Assembly: GCA_023974075.1 (NCBI GenBank)
Contig: JAMFTG010000066.1
Location: 310,001 to 374,000 of the forward strand
Length of the DNA stretch: 64,000 bases
Reading direction: 5' to 3'
Source of the DNA: Chaenocephalus aceratus
Lineage: Eukaryota; Chordata; Actinopteri; Perciformes; Channichthyidae
Part shown: positions 35,405 to 47,590 of the stretch, in pieces
Layout: the number at the start of each line of letters is the position of its first letter
How positions within the stretch are numbered: position 1 is the stretch's first letter
Translations under genes and position numbers: made by a program
The notes under the pieces: model-generated
Databases searched by the model: none
Seen by the model: only the letters and a program-made list of their open reading frames with translations
Told to the model about the DNA's origin: nothing

Positions 35405-35610
35405 ATTTATTGGACTTAGGTAAAGTACAAGTACCTCAAACATGTACTTGAGTGTTTTCAGTGTGTGCTACTCTATACTTCTGCTCCACTACATCTACAC
35501 ATAATGATATTGTAGTTTTCTTCCACTACAGTTATTTGAACGTTTAGTTGCTTTTCAGATTTAGATGATTATCTAATACAAACGTATAATATGACTTAAT
35601 GTTTTCACAG
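35405..35610 (+). repeat. Inverted intron block ahead of plus-strand tail exon
   Basis: The reverse complement of 60605-60785. It includes hAT-like AAGTACAAGTACCTCAAACA and the TGTTTTCACAG acceptor. Together with the next features it shows that a receptor gene 3' end has been inverted. Confidence 0.8.
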
Positions 35611-35801
35611 CGAGTTGTAAGAAAGAAGGAGAGCCGAAGACCTCAGAGGGAGATCAGCAGAGCGCTGCAGAAGAAGGCCTGGTGGGGTCAGAGGTCACAG
35701 ACAGCAACCATCACATACGGTCTATTAAAGGCTCAATCAAGGCAGAACAGACCTTTCTGTATCCCCTCACAAACATAGGGCTGGGCCATCAATCAAAATA
35801 A
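35611..35801 (+). CDS. Cytoplasmic-tail exon, inverted plus-strand copy
   Basis: The acceptor GTTTTCACAG precedes 35611. In phase 1, as used by the transmembrane exons, the frame is open to TAA at 35799-35801. It reads SCKKEGEPKTSEGDQQSAAE, then EGLVGSEVTDSNHHIR and a tail ending GLGHQSK. It is highly charged, with two Lys after a possibly palmitoylated Cys near the membrane, and no tyrosine-based signalling motif. Of the four tail-exon copies it is the only one whose full-length frame fits phase 1. No transmembrane or V exon lies upstream on the plus strand; the 20-bp array sits there instead. It is therefore probably orphaned. Confidence 0.65.
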
Positions 35802-36832
35802 CATCTGTATTGTGACGGACGAGGCGTCACGTTGGATTCATGATGTGTGTGTGTTCTCTCTTCCATGTTTTTAAAGCAGCATTACATTGAAATCATGGCA
35901 TTCACAAACCAGCAGTACCTGTTTTACCCACTAGGTGGTGATATCCATGTGACTTAAAGAAAATATATAAATCCAGCAGTTTCATCCCAATGACACATCA
36001 GAAGATATTGTGACAGATTGTCCGTACTGCAGGTCCTAGAATAAACCCACAACTATTTATTTAATCTATTTATACGGTTTAATATAAGCATTTCCTTTTT
36101 ATAAGTAATTTATTAGAGACTAATCTAAACATCCTTTAGGGATTCAAGATCATTTATTAAATATTTTTAATAAACAAATATATATTTTAACAATATAGAA
36201 TATTCTGGATAGTTCAAATAAAAAGTCAAAACCACTCCAGGAGTTCTCTCAAGGGAGCGAGCAGAAAGAGGAGATCCATGTCCAACTTGATAATAGCTCA
36301 TTGCATTTATTTGATCACTTTAGAAGTGCTTCCTAGCACAGATATTAGACATGTAATGCATCAGTGCTGTAGATCATCCCCCACCCGTTAGCCGGTGCCA
36401 CTTGAGAGACGTATCCTTGAGACATTCCTTGTCGCTCCCGAAAATAATAGACTGACTTAAAGTGATGCTGCGTATTTTTTAACTCACTGCACTTATGGGA
36501 GATACCAACTCCAACACAATCAACATATCTCACCGTGGTTTGATTGTGATACAGGAAAAACACCTTTTAAAATGCGTGTTTTCTGAATGGAGATCGGCTA
36601 AGCTAACGCGGTGTATGCTCCGACCGTCCACACTCACAACAACGGCCTACAGACATAAATAAAGCAGCGACTGTGTTCTCCATGACACAGGCAGTCTGTG
36701 GTTTGTACTGGTTTAACTTCTGTCTAGTTTCTGAACAGATATGAGGAGCTGTGAGCTTGAGGGCTCAGTCAGGGATGATGTGCAGCGAGGCGGTCATTAG
36801 GTATTATGATTTACTAAACTGTTGATCTAGTT
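35802..36832. other. Downstream region of inverted tail exon
   Basis: 35802-35990 is the inverted counterpart of 60205-60415 and 6714-6919. Beyond 36000 no gene is recognised. Confidence 0.5.
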
Positions 36833-37162
36833 CAGTGTTTCTCAAACCTTTTCATACCAAGGACCACTTAACCAATAAAAATACACTCGCGGACCACCTA
36901 ACTCCACAAATATCCAAAGACACATCGTTTTTTTACAAATCGCCTGAAAATGGTACAAACAAGTGGCAACATGTGTGATGAAGGTGTTGCGCTGGGCTAT
37001 TTCGTGCAATCGAAAGTGAAACTTAAGCTCGCTCCATTGCGGAGATATTCCCGCGAGAGTGCGGAAAACTTAAATGTATTTATTTATTTCAAATGTGAAA
37101 TGTTACCAATATACTCACGGGCCACTAGGGGGCGCTCACGGACCACACTTTGAGAAGCACTG
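36833..37162. mobile_element. 330-bp hAT MITE
   Basis: The left end is CAGTGTTTCTCAAACC; the right end is the complement of CAGTGCTTCTCAAAGT. A perfect 8-bp duplication ATCTAGTT lies at 36825-36832 and 37163-37170. It is non-autonomous and inserted beside the inverted 3'UTR block. Confidence 0.93.
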
Positions 37163-37440
37163 ATCTAGTTCGACAGTGGCTGATTGTTTGTTTTATCTGA
37201 ATGTTTATTTATGTCCTCATTTGTCTTTGCTATGTGTGTAAATATCTGTTTGTGCCTTTGTCAATTTCGAGTTGTTTAAATAAAGTTTTTTACTATTTGC
37301 CAGAAAACTGCTTTGGACCTCGTCTCTTTTTATTTACCTGCTGTTGGCTTTGTTTTGAATGTTTTACGATGTATATATTCTACCTCTATACTTATACATA
37401 TACTTCTAGCCGAAATAACACGTGTTGTCGCTGGGCGCTT
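37163..37440 (+). other. Inverted 3'UTR-like block with AATAAA
   Basis: The reverse complement of 20816-21140 and 56562-56890. AATAAA at about 37279 is followed by the AAGTTTTTTACTATTTGCC sequence common to all copies. It is the end of a plus-strand transcript unit beginning with the tail exon at 35611, if that unit is transcribed. Confidence 0.6.
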
Positions 37441-38679
37441 TCCAATGCGTAAAACTTATGACACTAAGATGTTCATCGTCATGACTACACTGTAGCTATG
37501 TAACTAAAAAAAGCCTGAACCTTGAACCCTCGGTCCTCAGAGACGCTCGATCATATGAAACACTTCCCAGAATAAACATTTGAACAGGAAAAGTGAAAAA
37601 GAGGAAGGGTCTCTCTTTCAGGACGGACATCAAACTAAATGTGTTCAAAATAAAAAACATTATAAAATAAACGTAATTGTAGATAGATGTTGTTCCTCTT
37701 GCATTGAAACCTGATATGTTGATTAGTCCAGGGGTTAGATGAGTAACTTGGCTTTGGAGGAGTTGAGCTATAATAAGGGAAATACTGTGCCGTACCCACA
37801 TGGCTTTAATAAACACATGTCGTTCATGAGGAGAGAAAAGCTGTGTTTTTCAGCAACGCATATGGAGAGGAAGTTACATCAACACACATAAGATAATTGC
37901 ATAACACAAATTCCCCTTAAACCTTCGTCTTATTCAAAGGAAGAATTAGAGCATAATAAATGAAGCGGTAAAAACTGGCTATGCATCAACTTATAAAGTA
38001 TTATAATCAGCTTATAACACTATAATTACTGTCATAGGAACTCATCGATGCTCATAAAGGAAGCAGTGGTAGGATTCAAGTGTCTCCTTGCTCTTGTTCT
38101 GAAACGTATGTAGGATTGAGAAGGCGTTTCTAGAAGCGGCTATACAGTTATACAGAAGGACCAGAGTTTGCTCTGAACAGGAAGTGTTTTAAGGAGGATT
38201 TCAGAACCCATGGTGTAGGACTAAAACACATACACGCATATTACAATCACTCACTCAGACTGGCCTCCAGTGCGTTAACACAAGAGACACAGACCAGTGT
38301 CCCTCATGGGGTTCATCAGGGCTCGGCTTGGGGCTAGGGGTGAAGATAGCTTTGAGGGAACATAGGGCTGACTGGAGGTGCTCCCGTGTATGACGGTGCA
38401 ACATGTCTGCCTATCCTGTGACTCCTGTTGTCTGTTATTCTGTGTTAAAGTATAGTCTGTCCTTTAGCACAGTCACATATCTGCCCGGTCCACATGTTTA
38501 AGTGAACAGCTTGACCTGTATCTGTTTGTGCAACACACTCTCACTCCCTAAGCGTCCAATAGCGACGTTTGGTCAGTGTCCGTGGCGTCCAATTGTGACG
38601 CTCCTAGGCTCCTTCAGCATCATAAAGGGACACAAATAGCTTTCAACTGATTGCAATGTATTCCCATCTGCGTCGGGAT
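37441..38679. other. Intergenic, nothing recognised
   Basis: AT-rich to about 38500. No exon or bounded element could be supported. Confidence 0.3.
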
Positions 38680-41025
38680 TTGACGCTCATGGAAGCACGG
38701 CATTCGTTTATGTCGGCTGCCCTTAAAGGTAATGTGAGCGTCCATTCCCAGGAGTAAAGGATGGCAGAAGACACTACACTACCCAGAATCCCCAGCTATC
38801 GTTTGGACTACACCATGTGCTCTTGACAAACCCCGTGATAGTCCTCAAGCTCTGTGATTGGAGAGTGTGCTCCGAGGGTTAAGCCGATTCTCGAACAGCA
38901 CTTGAAATGGGATGGAACCATGGCAGACTGTCCAAAACTGGATTTGAACGGGTCCACCGCGTCCCCCCTCCCCCACCCCGTCCCCAGAACTACACATGCT
39001 GTTTCGCAACATGTTCTCTATGGCACGTCTCTACTGGGAGTTGTAGTTTTAAAAGACGTTTTCGTATTTCCCATAATAAGAAGTTGCCAGTATTAAACTG
39101 TGTACATCCCTGGAGGTTTAGGGGACAGGAAACACTCACATTTAAAACATATAATTAATACATGGGTGAAAATTGCTTGTGCCCATAATGGGCAGTATTA
39201 ATATATATACCCACATGACAGCTAAGGTCAGAAGAGCTTTATTTAACAGCTGGTCTTATGTGTGTGACCCCTGTGATTACATTACATTACATTAATTGAT
39301 AACCCTGAAACATGCACTTGTCAAGGTTCAGAGGCACATTTTGCAAATATGGCAGTAGCCATCGATCAGCTTAAGATAAGATATACTTTATTGATCCCAA
39401 GTTGGAACATTTGCGTTACATCAGCATGTGTAACAGTTAAATATGCAGTGGTGTTTATTTGTAAATCATTTAGTATAATCACACAAATTCTGTTTTTTAT
39501 ATTCAACAATTCTGTGTTCTTTATTTATTGATTGTTCAATACCTGACAAGGCCGGAGATGAAATATCTACATACATCATATAAGAGTATAATAAATTATG
39601 TATAATATCAGTTAAAATAAGTGCTTCAACATAGTTAACATTGCTGGAGGTATGCACACATATTGATAGATGTCTTGTAATGCACTGTTGAGAAACCTGC
39701 AACCCAAGTTTTTCATTCACCACAGTTGTGTAGGCCTATATGATATGTCAATAAACCTTAGAAAATCTTGAAATCTTGAAAGGGATGTGCAAAATAGTTA
39801 TTACATACAGTCTTTAATTAACAACTAGAAGAGAATAACGAGTAATGACTATACTTTATAGGGATCGTATTAATATCTAATAATAAAAATATTGAAATTC
39901 AATAACATGCTTTAACCACCAGGTGTCCCTTTATATCAGCTGTGCACCTTTATGGTGTAAATACAGCCTATCTACCAATTGGATCAAATATAAAAGTGAG
40001 CCGAATTAGTGTTGATACTGCAAGGAGACGTATTGTGTGAAAAGAAATGTAAGATGTTGTTTAATGGCTGATATATTTATGATCCACGTCACGTTTTCAG
40101 TTCCTCATGTTTGTCTTCTCATCAGGGCTCTATAAATACAGAACTACGGCAGATATGTAATATGTAATGCAGCCGAACCGTGTATTACAATGCCGTTATG
40201 TGATGACTTTCAAAGAGAAAAGCAAGCACACTCGGAATAAGGTATTATTATTATTTTGGTCTGTTTCCGGTATTTGTTAATGACGATGTGCTGTGAGATG
40301 TGAGACTGGAATTGCACAGGGGGAAATAACGTATCTTTAGATGCGGATTTTGTTAAACTAATATGTTTGCGCTGTGGACCAACACTATACATTGACGGGG
40401 AAGGGGGGTAGCAATAAAGATAACACCATTAAACAGTTACACAACATAACAGAAATAATATCGATAGCAGCGTCCCTAGCAACCACCTTGGTAACAATGA
40501 AAACGTTGGACGCAATTTCTTCGTAATAACTAGCAAACTAAAGATCATGTACATCCACTGCACACATAATCTGAAATAACAACTCATATTTCTCGCATCA
40601 AATGACATCAAAACGCATTTTAATGGCCAAACTAACTTTAAAATAGGCATTTTACACCCAGAATAAAACGAAGTTCGGCCATGTTTTCTTTTTCTGCAGG
40701 GAGAAATGATAGCTGGGGATTCTGGGTAGTGTAGTGTCTTCTGCCATCCTTTACTCCGAAAAAAGATTTGTTTCTCCGAATCGAAGGGGAAAAATACAAA
40801 AGCATTGCACACAATTTAAACCAATCAATGTTGTGTAATTAACAAGGATAATCTGGTGTTTTTTAGTCGATGAGTAGTGCAGATATCACTGTAAAATCAA
40901 TCGTCAGTAAGGGGAATATTTACTTCCGGGTGTACAATTCTCCGCTATCCAATGAGAATGGACGCTCACATTGCCTTTAAGGGCAGTCGACACAAACGAA
41001 TGCCGTGCTTCCATGAGCGTCCATA
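38680..41025. mobile_element. 2.3-kb foldback-like element
   Basis: 38680-38800 (TTTGACGCTCATGGAAGCAC through GTAAAGGATGGCAGAAGACA to CCCCAGCTATC) is inverted at 40705-41020. In the right arm about 190 bases (about 40765-40955) are inserted between its two halves. The outer side carries GGACGCTAAGGCCCCCC units (two at 41055-41115), and a related AAGCGTCCAATAGCGACG lies at 38550 on the left, so the true ends may be about 38545 and 41125. No coding sequence was recognised inside. Confidence 0.65.
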
Positions 41026-41181
41026 GAAGCACATGGACATCCCGGAAAGCTGAAAATGGACGCTAAGGCCCCCCCCCTTGCGTTGAAAATGGACGCTAAG
41101 GCCCCCCCCCTTGCGTTGGAAAAAGCCGGCAGGGGACTTGACATAACGTCAACATAGGCCGACCTGGGAGTGAGGATGTGT

Positions 41182-44100
41182 TGGTCTGTCGGTCGGAGCC
41201 TCTGTCTGTCGGTCGGTCGGAGCCTCTGTCTGTCGGTCGGTCGGAGCCTCCGTCTGTCTGTCGGAGCCTCTCTCTGTCGGTCGGAGCCTCTCTCTGTCGG
41301 CCGGAGCCTCTGTCGGTCGGTCGGAGCCTCTGTCGGTCGGTCGGAGCTCCCCTCCTCTCTCTGGCTCTCTGTCGGTCGGAGCCTCTGTCGGTCGGTCGGA
41401 GCCTCTCTCTGGTCTGTCGGTCGGAGCCTCTGTCTGTCGGTCGAGCCTCTGTCTGTCGGTCGGAGCCTCTGTCGGTCGGTCGGAGCTCCCCTCCTCTCTC
41501 TGGCTCTCTGTCGGTCGGAGCCTCTGTCGGTCGGTCGGAGCCTCTCTCTGTCTGTCGGTCAGAGCCTCTCTCTGTCGGTCGGAGCCTCTGTCTTTCGGTC
41601 GGTGCCTCTGTCGGTTGGTCGGTGCCTCTGTCTTTCGGTCAGAGCCTCTCTCTGTCGGTCAGAGCCTCTCTCTGTCGGTCGGAGCCTCTCTCTGTCGGTC
41701 GGAGCCTCTGTCTGTCGGTCGGAGCCTCTGTCGGTCGGTCGGTGCCTCTGTCGGTCGTAGCCTCTCTCTGTCGGTCGGAGCCTCTGTCGGTCGGTCGGAG
41801 CCTCTGTCTTTCGGTCGGTGCCTCTGTCGGTTGGTCGGTGCCTCTGTCTTTCGGTCAGAGCCTCTCTCTGTCGGTCAGAGCCTCTCTCTGTCGGTCGGAG
41901 CCTCTCTCTGTCGGTCGGAGCCTCTGTCTGTCGGTCGGAGCCTCTGTCTGTGCGGTCGGAGCCTCTGTCTGTGCGGTCGGAGCCTCTGTCGGTCGGACGG
42001 TGCCTCTGTCGGTCGGAGCCTCTGTCGGTCGGTCGGTCGGAGCCTCTGTCTTTCGGTCGGTGCCTCTCTCTGTCGGTCGGAGCCTCTGTCTGTCGGTCGG
42101 TGCCTCTCTCTGTCGGTCGGTGCCTCTCTCTGTCGGTCGGAGCCTCTGTCTGTCGGTCGGTGCCTCTCTCTGTCGGTCGGTGCCTCTCTCTGTCGGTCGG
42201 AGCCTCTGTCTGTCGGTCGGAGCCTCTCTCTGTCGGTCGGAGCGTCGGAGCCTCTGTCTGTCGGTCGGAGCCTCTGTCGGTCGGTCGGAGCCTCTGTCTG
42301 TCGGTCGGAGCCTCTGTCGGTCGGTCGGAGCCTCTGTCGGTCGGTCGGAGCCTCTGTCTGTGCGGTCGGAGCCTCTGTCGGTCGGACGGTGCCTCTGTCG
42401 GTCGGAGCCTCTGTCTGTGCGGTCGGAGCCTCTCTCTATCGGTCGGAGCCTCTCTCTGTCGGTCGGAGCCTCTGTCTGTCGGTCGGAGCCTTTCTCTGTC
42501 GGTCGGAGCCTCTGTCGGTCGGAGCCTCTGTCTGTCGGTCGGAGCCTCTGTCTTTCGGTCGGAGCCTCTGTCGGTCGGAGCCTCTCTCTGTCGGTCGGAG
42601 CCTTTCTCTGTCGGTCGGAGCCTCTGTCGGTCGGAGCCTCTGTCTGTCGGTCGGAGCCTCTCTCTGTCGGTCGGAGCCTCTGTCTGTCGGTCGGAGCCTC
42701 TGTCTGTGCTGTCGGAGCCTCTGTCGGTCAGAGCCTCTGTCGGTCAGAGCCTCTGTCGGTCAGTCGGTGCCTCTGTCGGTCGGAGCCTCTGTCTGTGCTG
42801 TCGGAGCCTCTGTCGGTCAGAGCCTCTGTCGGTCAGAGCCTCTGTCGGTCAGTCGGTGCCTCTGTCGGTCGGAGCCTCTGTCGGTCGGTCGGTGCCTCTG
42901 TCGGTCGTAGCCTCTCTCTGTCGGTCGGAGCCTCTGTCGGTCGGTCGGAGCCTCTGTCGGTCGGTCGGAGCCTCTGTCTTTCGGTCGGTGCCTCTCTCTG
43001 TCGGTCGGAGCCTCTGTCGGTCGGTCGGTGCCTCTGTCGGTCGTAGCCTCTCTCTGTCGGTCGGAGCCTCTGTCGGTCGGTCGGAGCCTCTGTCGGTCGG
43101 TCGGAGCCTCTGTCTTTCGGTCGGTGCCTCTGTCGGTTGGTCGGTGCCTCTGTCTTTCGGTCAGAGCCTCTCTCTGTCGGTCAGAGCCTCTCTCTGTCGG
43201 TCGGAGCCTCTGTCTGTCGGTCGGAGCCTCTGTCTGTGCGGTCGGAGCCTCTGTCTGTGCGGTCGGAGCCTCTGTCTGTGCGGTCGGAGCCTCTGTCGGT
43301 CGGACGGTGCCTCTGTCGGTCGGAGCCTCTGTCGGTCGGTCGGTCGGAGCCTCTGTCGGTCGGACGGTTGCCTCTGTCGGTCGGAGCCTCTGTCTGTGCG
43401 GTCGGAGCCTCTCTCTATCGGTCGGAGCCTCTCTCTGTCGGTCGGAGCCTCTGTCTGTCGGAGCCTCTGTCTGTCGGTCGGAGCCTTTCTCTGTCGGTCG
43501 GAGCCTCTGTCGGTCGGAGCCTCTGTCTGTCGGTCGGAGCCTCTGTCTTTCGGTCGGAGCCTCTGTCGGTCGGAGCCTCTCTCTGTCGGTCGGAGCCTTT
43601 CTCTGTCGGTCGGAGCCTCTGTCGGTCGGAGCCTCTGTCTGTCGGTCGGAGCCTCTCTCTGTCGGTCGGAGCCTCTGTCTGTCGGTCGGAGCCTCTGTCT
43701 GTGCTGTCGGAGCCTCTGTCGGTCAGAGCCTCTGTCGGTCAGAGCCTCTGTCGGTCAGTCGGTGCCTCTGTCGGTCGGAGCCTCTGTCGGTCGGTCGGTT
43801 GCCTCTGTCGGTCGTAGCCTCTCTCTGTCGGTCGGAGCCTCTGTCGGTCGGTCGGAGCCTCTGTCGGTCGGTCGGAGCCTCTGTCTTTCGGTCGGTGCCT
43901 CTGTCGGTCGGTCGGTGCCTCTGTCGGTCGTAGCCTCTCTCTGTCGGTCGGAGCCTCTGTCGGTCGGTCGGTGCCTCTGTCGGTTGGTCGGTGCCTCTGT
44001 CTTTCGGTCAGAGCCTCTCTCTGTCGGTCGGAGCCTCTGTCTTTCGGTCGGTGCCTCTGTCGGTTGGTCGGTGCCTCTGTCTTTCGGTCAGAGCCTCTCT

Positions 44101-46172
44101 CTGTCGGTCAGAGCCTCTCTCTGTCGGTCGGAGCCTCTCTCTGTCGGTCGGAGCCTCTGTCTGTCGGTCGGAGCCTCTGTCGGTCGGTCGGTGCCTCTGT
44201 CGGTCGTAGCCTCTCTCTGTCGGTCGGAGCCTCTGTCGGTCGGTCGGAGCCTCTGTCTTTCGGTCGGTGCCTCTGTCGGTTGGTCGGTGCCTCTGTCTTT
44301 CGGTCAGAGCCTCTCTCTGTCGGTCAGAGCCTCTCTCTGTCGGTCGGAGCCTCTCTCTGTCGGTCGGAGCCTCTGTCTGTCGGTCGGAGCCTCTGTCTGT
44401 GCGGTCGGAGCCTCTGTCTGTGCGGTCGGAGCCTCTGTCGGTCGGACGGTGCCTCTGTCGGTCGGAGCCTCTGTCGGTCGGTCGGTCGGAGCCTCTGTCT
44501 TTCGGTCGGTGCCTCTCTCTGTCGGTCGGAGCCTCTGTCTGTCGGTCGGTGCCTCTCTCTGTCGGTCGGTGCCTCTCTCTGTCGGTCGGAGCCTCTGTCT
44601 GTCGGTCGGTGCCTCTCTCTGTCGGTCGGTGCCTCTCTCTGTCGGTCGGAGCCTCTGTCTGTCGGTCGGAGCCTCTCTCTGTCGGTCGGAGCCTCTGTCT
44701 GTCGGTCGGAGCCTCTGTCGGTCGGTCGGAGCCTCTGTCTGTCGGTCGGAGCCTCTGTCGGTCGGTCGGAGCCTCTGTCGGTCGGTCGGAGCCTCTGTCT
44801 GTGCGGTCGGAGCCTCTGTCGGTCGGACGGTGCCTCTGTCGGTCGGAGCCTCTGTCTGTGCGGTCGGAGCCTCTCTCTATCGGTCGGAGCCTCTCTCTGT
44901 CGGTCGGAGCCTCTGTCTGTCGGTCGGAGCCTTTCTCTGTCGGTCGGAGCCTCTGTCGGTCGGAGCCTCTGTCTGTCGGTCGGAGCCTCTGTCTTTCGGT
45001 CGGAGCCTCTGTCGGTCGGAGCCTCTCTCTGTCGGTCGGAGCCTTTCTCTGTCGGTCGGAGCCTCTGTCGGTCGGAGCCTCTGTCTGTCGGTCGGAGCCT
45101 CTCTCTGTCGGTCGGAGCCTCTGTCTGTCGGTCGGAGCCTCTGTCTGTGCTGTCGGAGCCTCTGTCGGTCAGAGCCTCTGTCGGTCAGAGCCTCTGTCGG
45201 TCAGTCGGTGCCTCTGTCGGTCGGAGCCTCTGTCGGTCGGAGCCTCTGTCGGTCGGTCGGTTGCCTCTGTCGGTCGTAGCCTCTCTCTGTCGGTCGGAGC
45301 CTCTGTCGGTCGGTCGGAGCCTCTGTCGGTCGGTCGGAGCCTCTGTCTTTCGGTCGGTGCCTCTCTCTGTCGGTCGGAGCCTCTGTCGGTCGGTCGGTGC
45401 CTCTGTCGGTCGTAGCCTCTCTCTGTCGGTCGGAGCCTCTGTCGGTCGGTCGGAGCCTCTGTCGGTCGGTCGGAGCCTCTGTCTTTCGGTCGGTGCCTCT
45501 GTCGGTTGGTCGGTGCCTCTGTCTTTCGGTCAGAGCCTCTCTCTGTCGGTCGGAGCCTCTGTCTGTCGGTCGGAGCCTCTGTCTGTGCGGTCGGAGCCTC
45601 TGTCTGTGCGGTCGGAGCCTCTGTCTGTGCGGTCGGAGCCTCTGTCGGTCGGACGGTGCCTCTGTCGGTCGGAGCCTCTGTCGGTCGGTCGGTCGGAGCC
45701 TCTGTCTTTCGGTCGGTGCCTCTCTCTGTCGGTCGGAGCCTCTGTCTGTCGGTCGGTGCCTCTCTCTGTCGGTCGGTGCCTCTCTCTGTCGGTCGGAGCC
45801 TCTGTCTGTCGGTCGGTGCCTCTCTCTGTCGGTCGGTGCCTCTCTCTGTCGGTCGGAGCCTCTGTCTGTCGGTCGGAGCCTCTCTCTGTCGGTCGGAGCG
45901 TCGGAGCCTCTGTCTGTCGGTCGGAGCCTCTGTCTGTCGGTCGGAGCCTCTGTCGGTCGGTCGGAGCCTCTGTCGGTCGGAGCCTCTGTCGGTCGGTCGG
46001 AGCCTCTGTCGGTCGGTCGGAGCCTCTGTCGGTCGGTCGGAGCCTCTGTCTGTCGGTCGGAGCCTCTGTCTGTCGGTCGGAGCCTCTGTCTGTCGGTCCG
46101 AGCCTCTGTCGGTCCGAGCCTCTGTCGGTCGGTCCGAGCCTCTGTCGGTCGGTCCGAGCCTCTCTCTGTCTG
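41182..46172. repeat. 5-kb minisatellite, 20-bp unit (array 2)
   Basis: The same 20-bp unit as 30411-35035, but with its own variants (GGTGCCTCTGTC, GGTCGTAGCC, GAGCCTTTCTCTG, CGGACGGTGCC). It has a higher-order structure: marker variants at 41611, 42491 and 42603 recur at 44060, 44932 and 45044, about 2.44 kb later, and a related block recurs about 1 kb later (43486 and 43598). Open frames up to 1,150 codons are repeat artefacts. It lacks the flank modules that surround arrays 1 and 3. Confidence 0.97.
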
Positions 46173-46179
46173 TCTGCTA

Positions 46180-46554
46180 AGTACTAGCATCCCTCCTCAC
46201 ATGCTTTCACTCTCTGCAAGTGCAGGTGCCGCACCGCGTTTGGAGGCAGGACCAAACCATTACATGTAAATAGAAGGGGGTGTACAGAGGCTTTGGGTAA
46301 TTAACTTTTGGAAGAAAATAAGTTAAATAAATCGCAAGTTTAGTGAGTAATTTATCAATATAATTATAATATAATATTTTTGTCTTAATGTTCTGAACAT
46401 TTCATGTCAGTCATGGGCCCTTAGAATCGTCCTAACTTTTCACCCCCTTACGGCGCCCCTGAATACAGCATATCTCGAGCACCTTCGTTGATGTTGAAGT
46501 GCAGGCTTTCACTGACACCCATAAATCATAGACCTTACACACTCAACTTAAACA
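46180..46554. other. Short spacer between arrays
   Basis: Non-coding. It contains CACCCCCTTACGGCGCCCCTG (46440-46460), which resembles one end of a hAT-like element; no partner end was found. Confidence 0.35.
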
Positions 46555-46798
46555 AACCACTTTGTTCTTTACTGCAAATGGAACAGATGAAACATTTTCA
46601 TTGTGAGTTATACAAGAATATAATTGATTAAACTTGATTATAATTAACTTTCGTTTTAAGTATTCAACATGAAGCTCTCAACACCATCTACAGAACGTGG
46701 ATGATATTCAAAGAGGAGCAACACAAGTTGGAGAAGGCAGACGGTGTGTTTTCTTCCTGAGTTCATGTTAAATATCAAAATGGGTCTTTTGGGCCCCT
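46555..46798. repeat. 5' flank module of 20-bp array (copy 2)
   Basis: Near match to 29880-30122. It is directly followed by the array. Confidence 0.9.
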
Positions 46799-46801
46799 TT
46801 T

Positions 46802-47433
46802 GGGCCTCTGTCTGTCGGTCGGAGCCTCTGTCTGTCGGTCGGAGCCTCTCTCTGTCGGTCGGAGCCTCTGTCTGTCGGTCGGAGCCTCTCTCTGTCGGTC
46901 GAAGCCTCTGTCTGTCGGTCGTAGCCTCTCTCTGTCGGTCGGAGCCTCTGTCTGTCGGTCGTAGCCTCTCTCTGTCGGTCGGAGCCTCTGTCGGAGCCTC
47001 TGTCTGTCGGTCGGAGCCTCGGTTGGAGCCTCTCTCTGTCGGTCGGAGCCTCTGTCTGTCGGTCGGAGCCTCTGTCTGTCGGTCGGAGCCTCTGTCGGAG
47101 CCTCTCTCTGTCGGTCGGAGCCTCTGTCTGTCGGTCGGAGCCTCTGTCTGTCGGTCGGAGCCTCTGTCGGAGCCTCTCTCTGTCGGTCGGAGCCTCTGTC
47201 TGTCGGTCGGAGCCTCTCTCTGTCGGTCGGTCGGAGCCTCTGTCGGTCGGTCGGTCGGAGCCTCTGTCTGTCTGTCGGTCGGAGCCTCTGTCGGTCGGAG
47301 CCTCTCTCTGTCGGTCGGAGCCTCTGTCTGTCGGTCGGTCGGAGCCTCTGTCTGTCTGTCGGTCGGAGCCTCTCTCTGTCGGTCGGAGCTCTCTCTCTCT
47401 CTCTGCTGTCGGAGGGTCGGTCGGTCCTTTAGG
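46802..47433. repeat. 0.6-kb minisatellite, 20-bp unit (array 3)
   Basis: About 30 units, mostly the canonical GGTCGGAGCCTCTGTCTGTC and CTCTCTCTGTC forms, bounded by the same modules as array 1. The short, homogeneous form looks like an unexpanded relative of array 1. Confidence 0.96.
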
Positions 47434-47590
47434 GTCCGCCTCCTTGCTGTGGTCTGCATACAGACTCAGGGCAGAATCAGAGGGGGGTCAGTTTCCCCCA
47501 ACATAATATGTGTTGGAGAAATTCATTGATTTAAATATTAAAAAGTGAAACATGTATTTCTTTCATTTCTTAAATATTAAAGGGCATTAC

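Noticed and set aside
37496..40812. Small minus-strand frames at 37496-37816 and 40429-40812
   Set aside because: No recognisable domain, no splice-supported structure; the second overlaps the inverted arm of the foldback element.
41170..46269. Apparent 622- to 1,153-codon proteins
   Set aside because: Same 20-bp minisatellite; frames interchange at every unit-length variant.
25420..47433. CRISPR-like arrays
   Set aside because: Regularly repeated units but no unique spacers, and the context is a eukaryotic genome; these are minisatellites.
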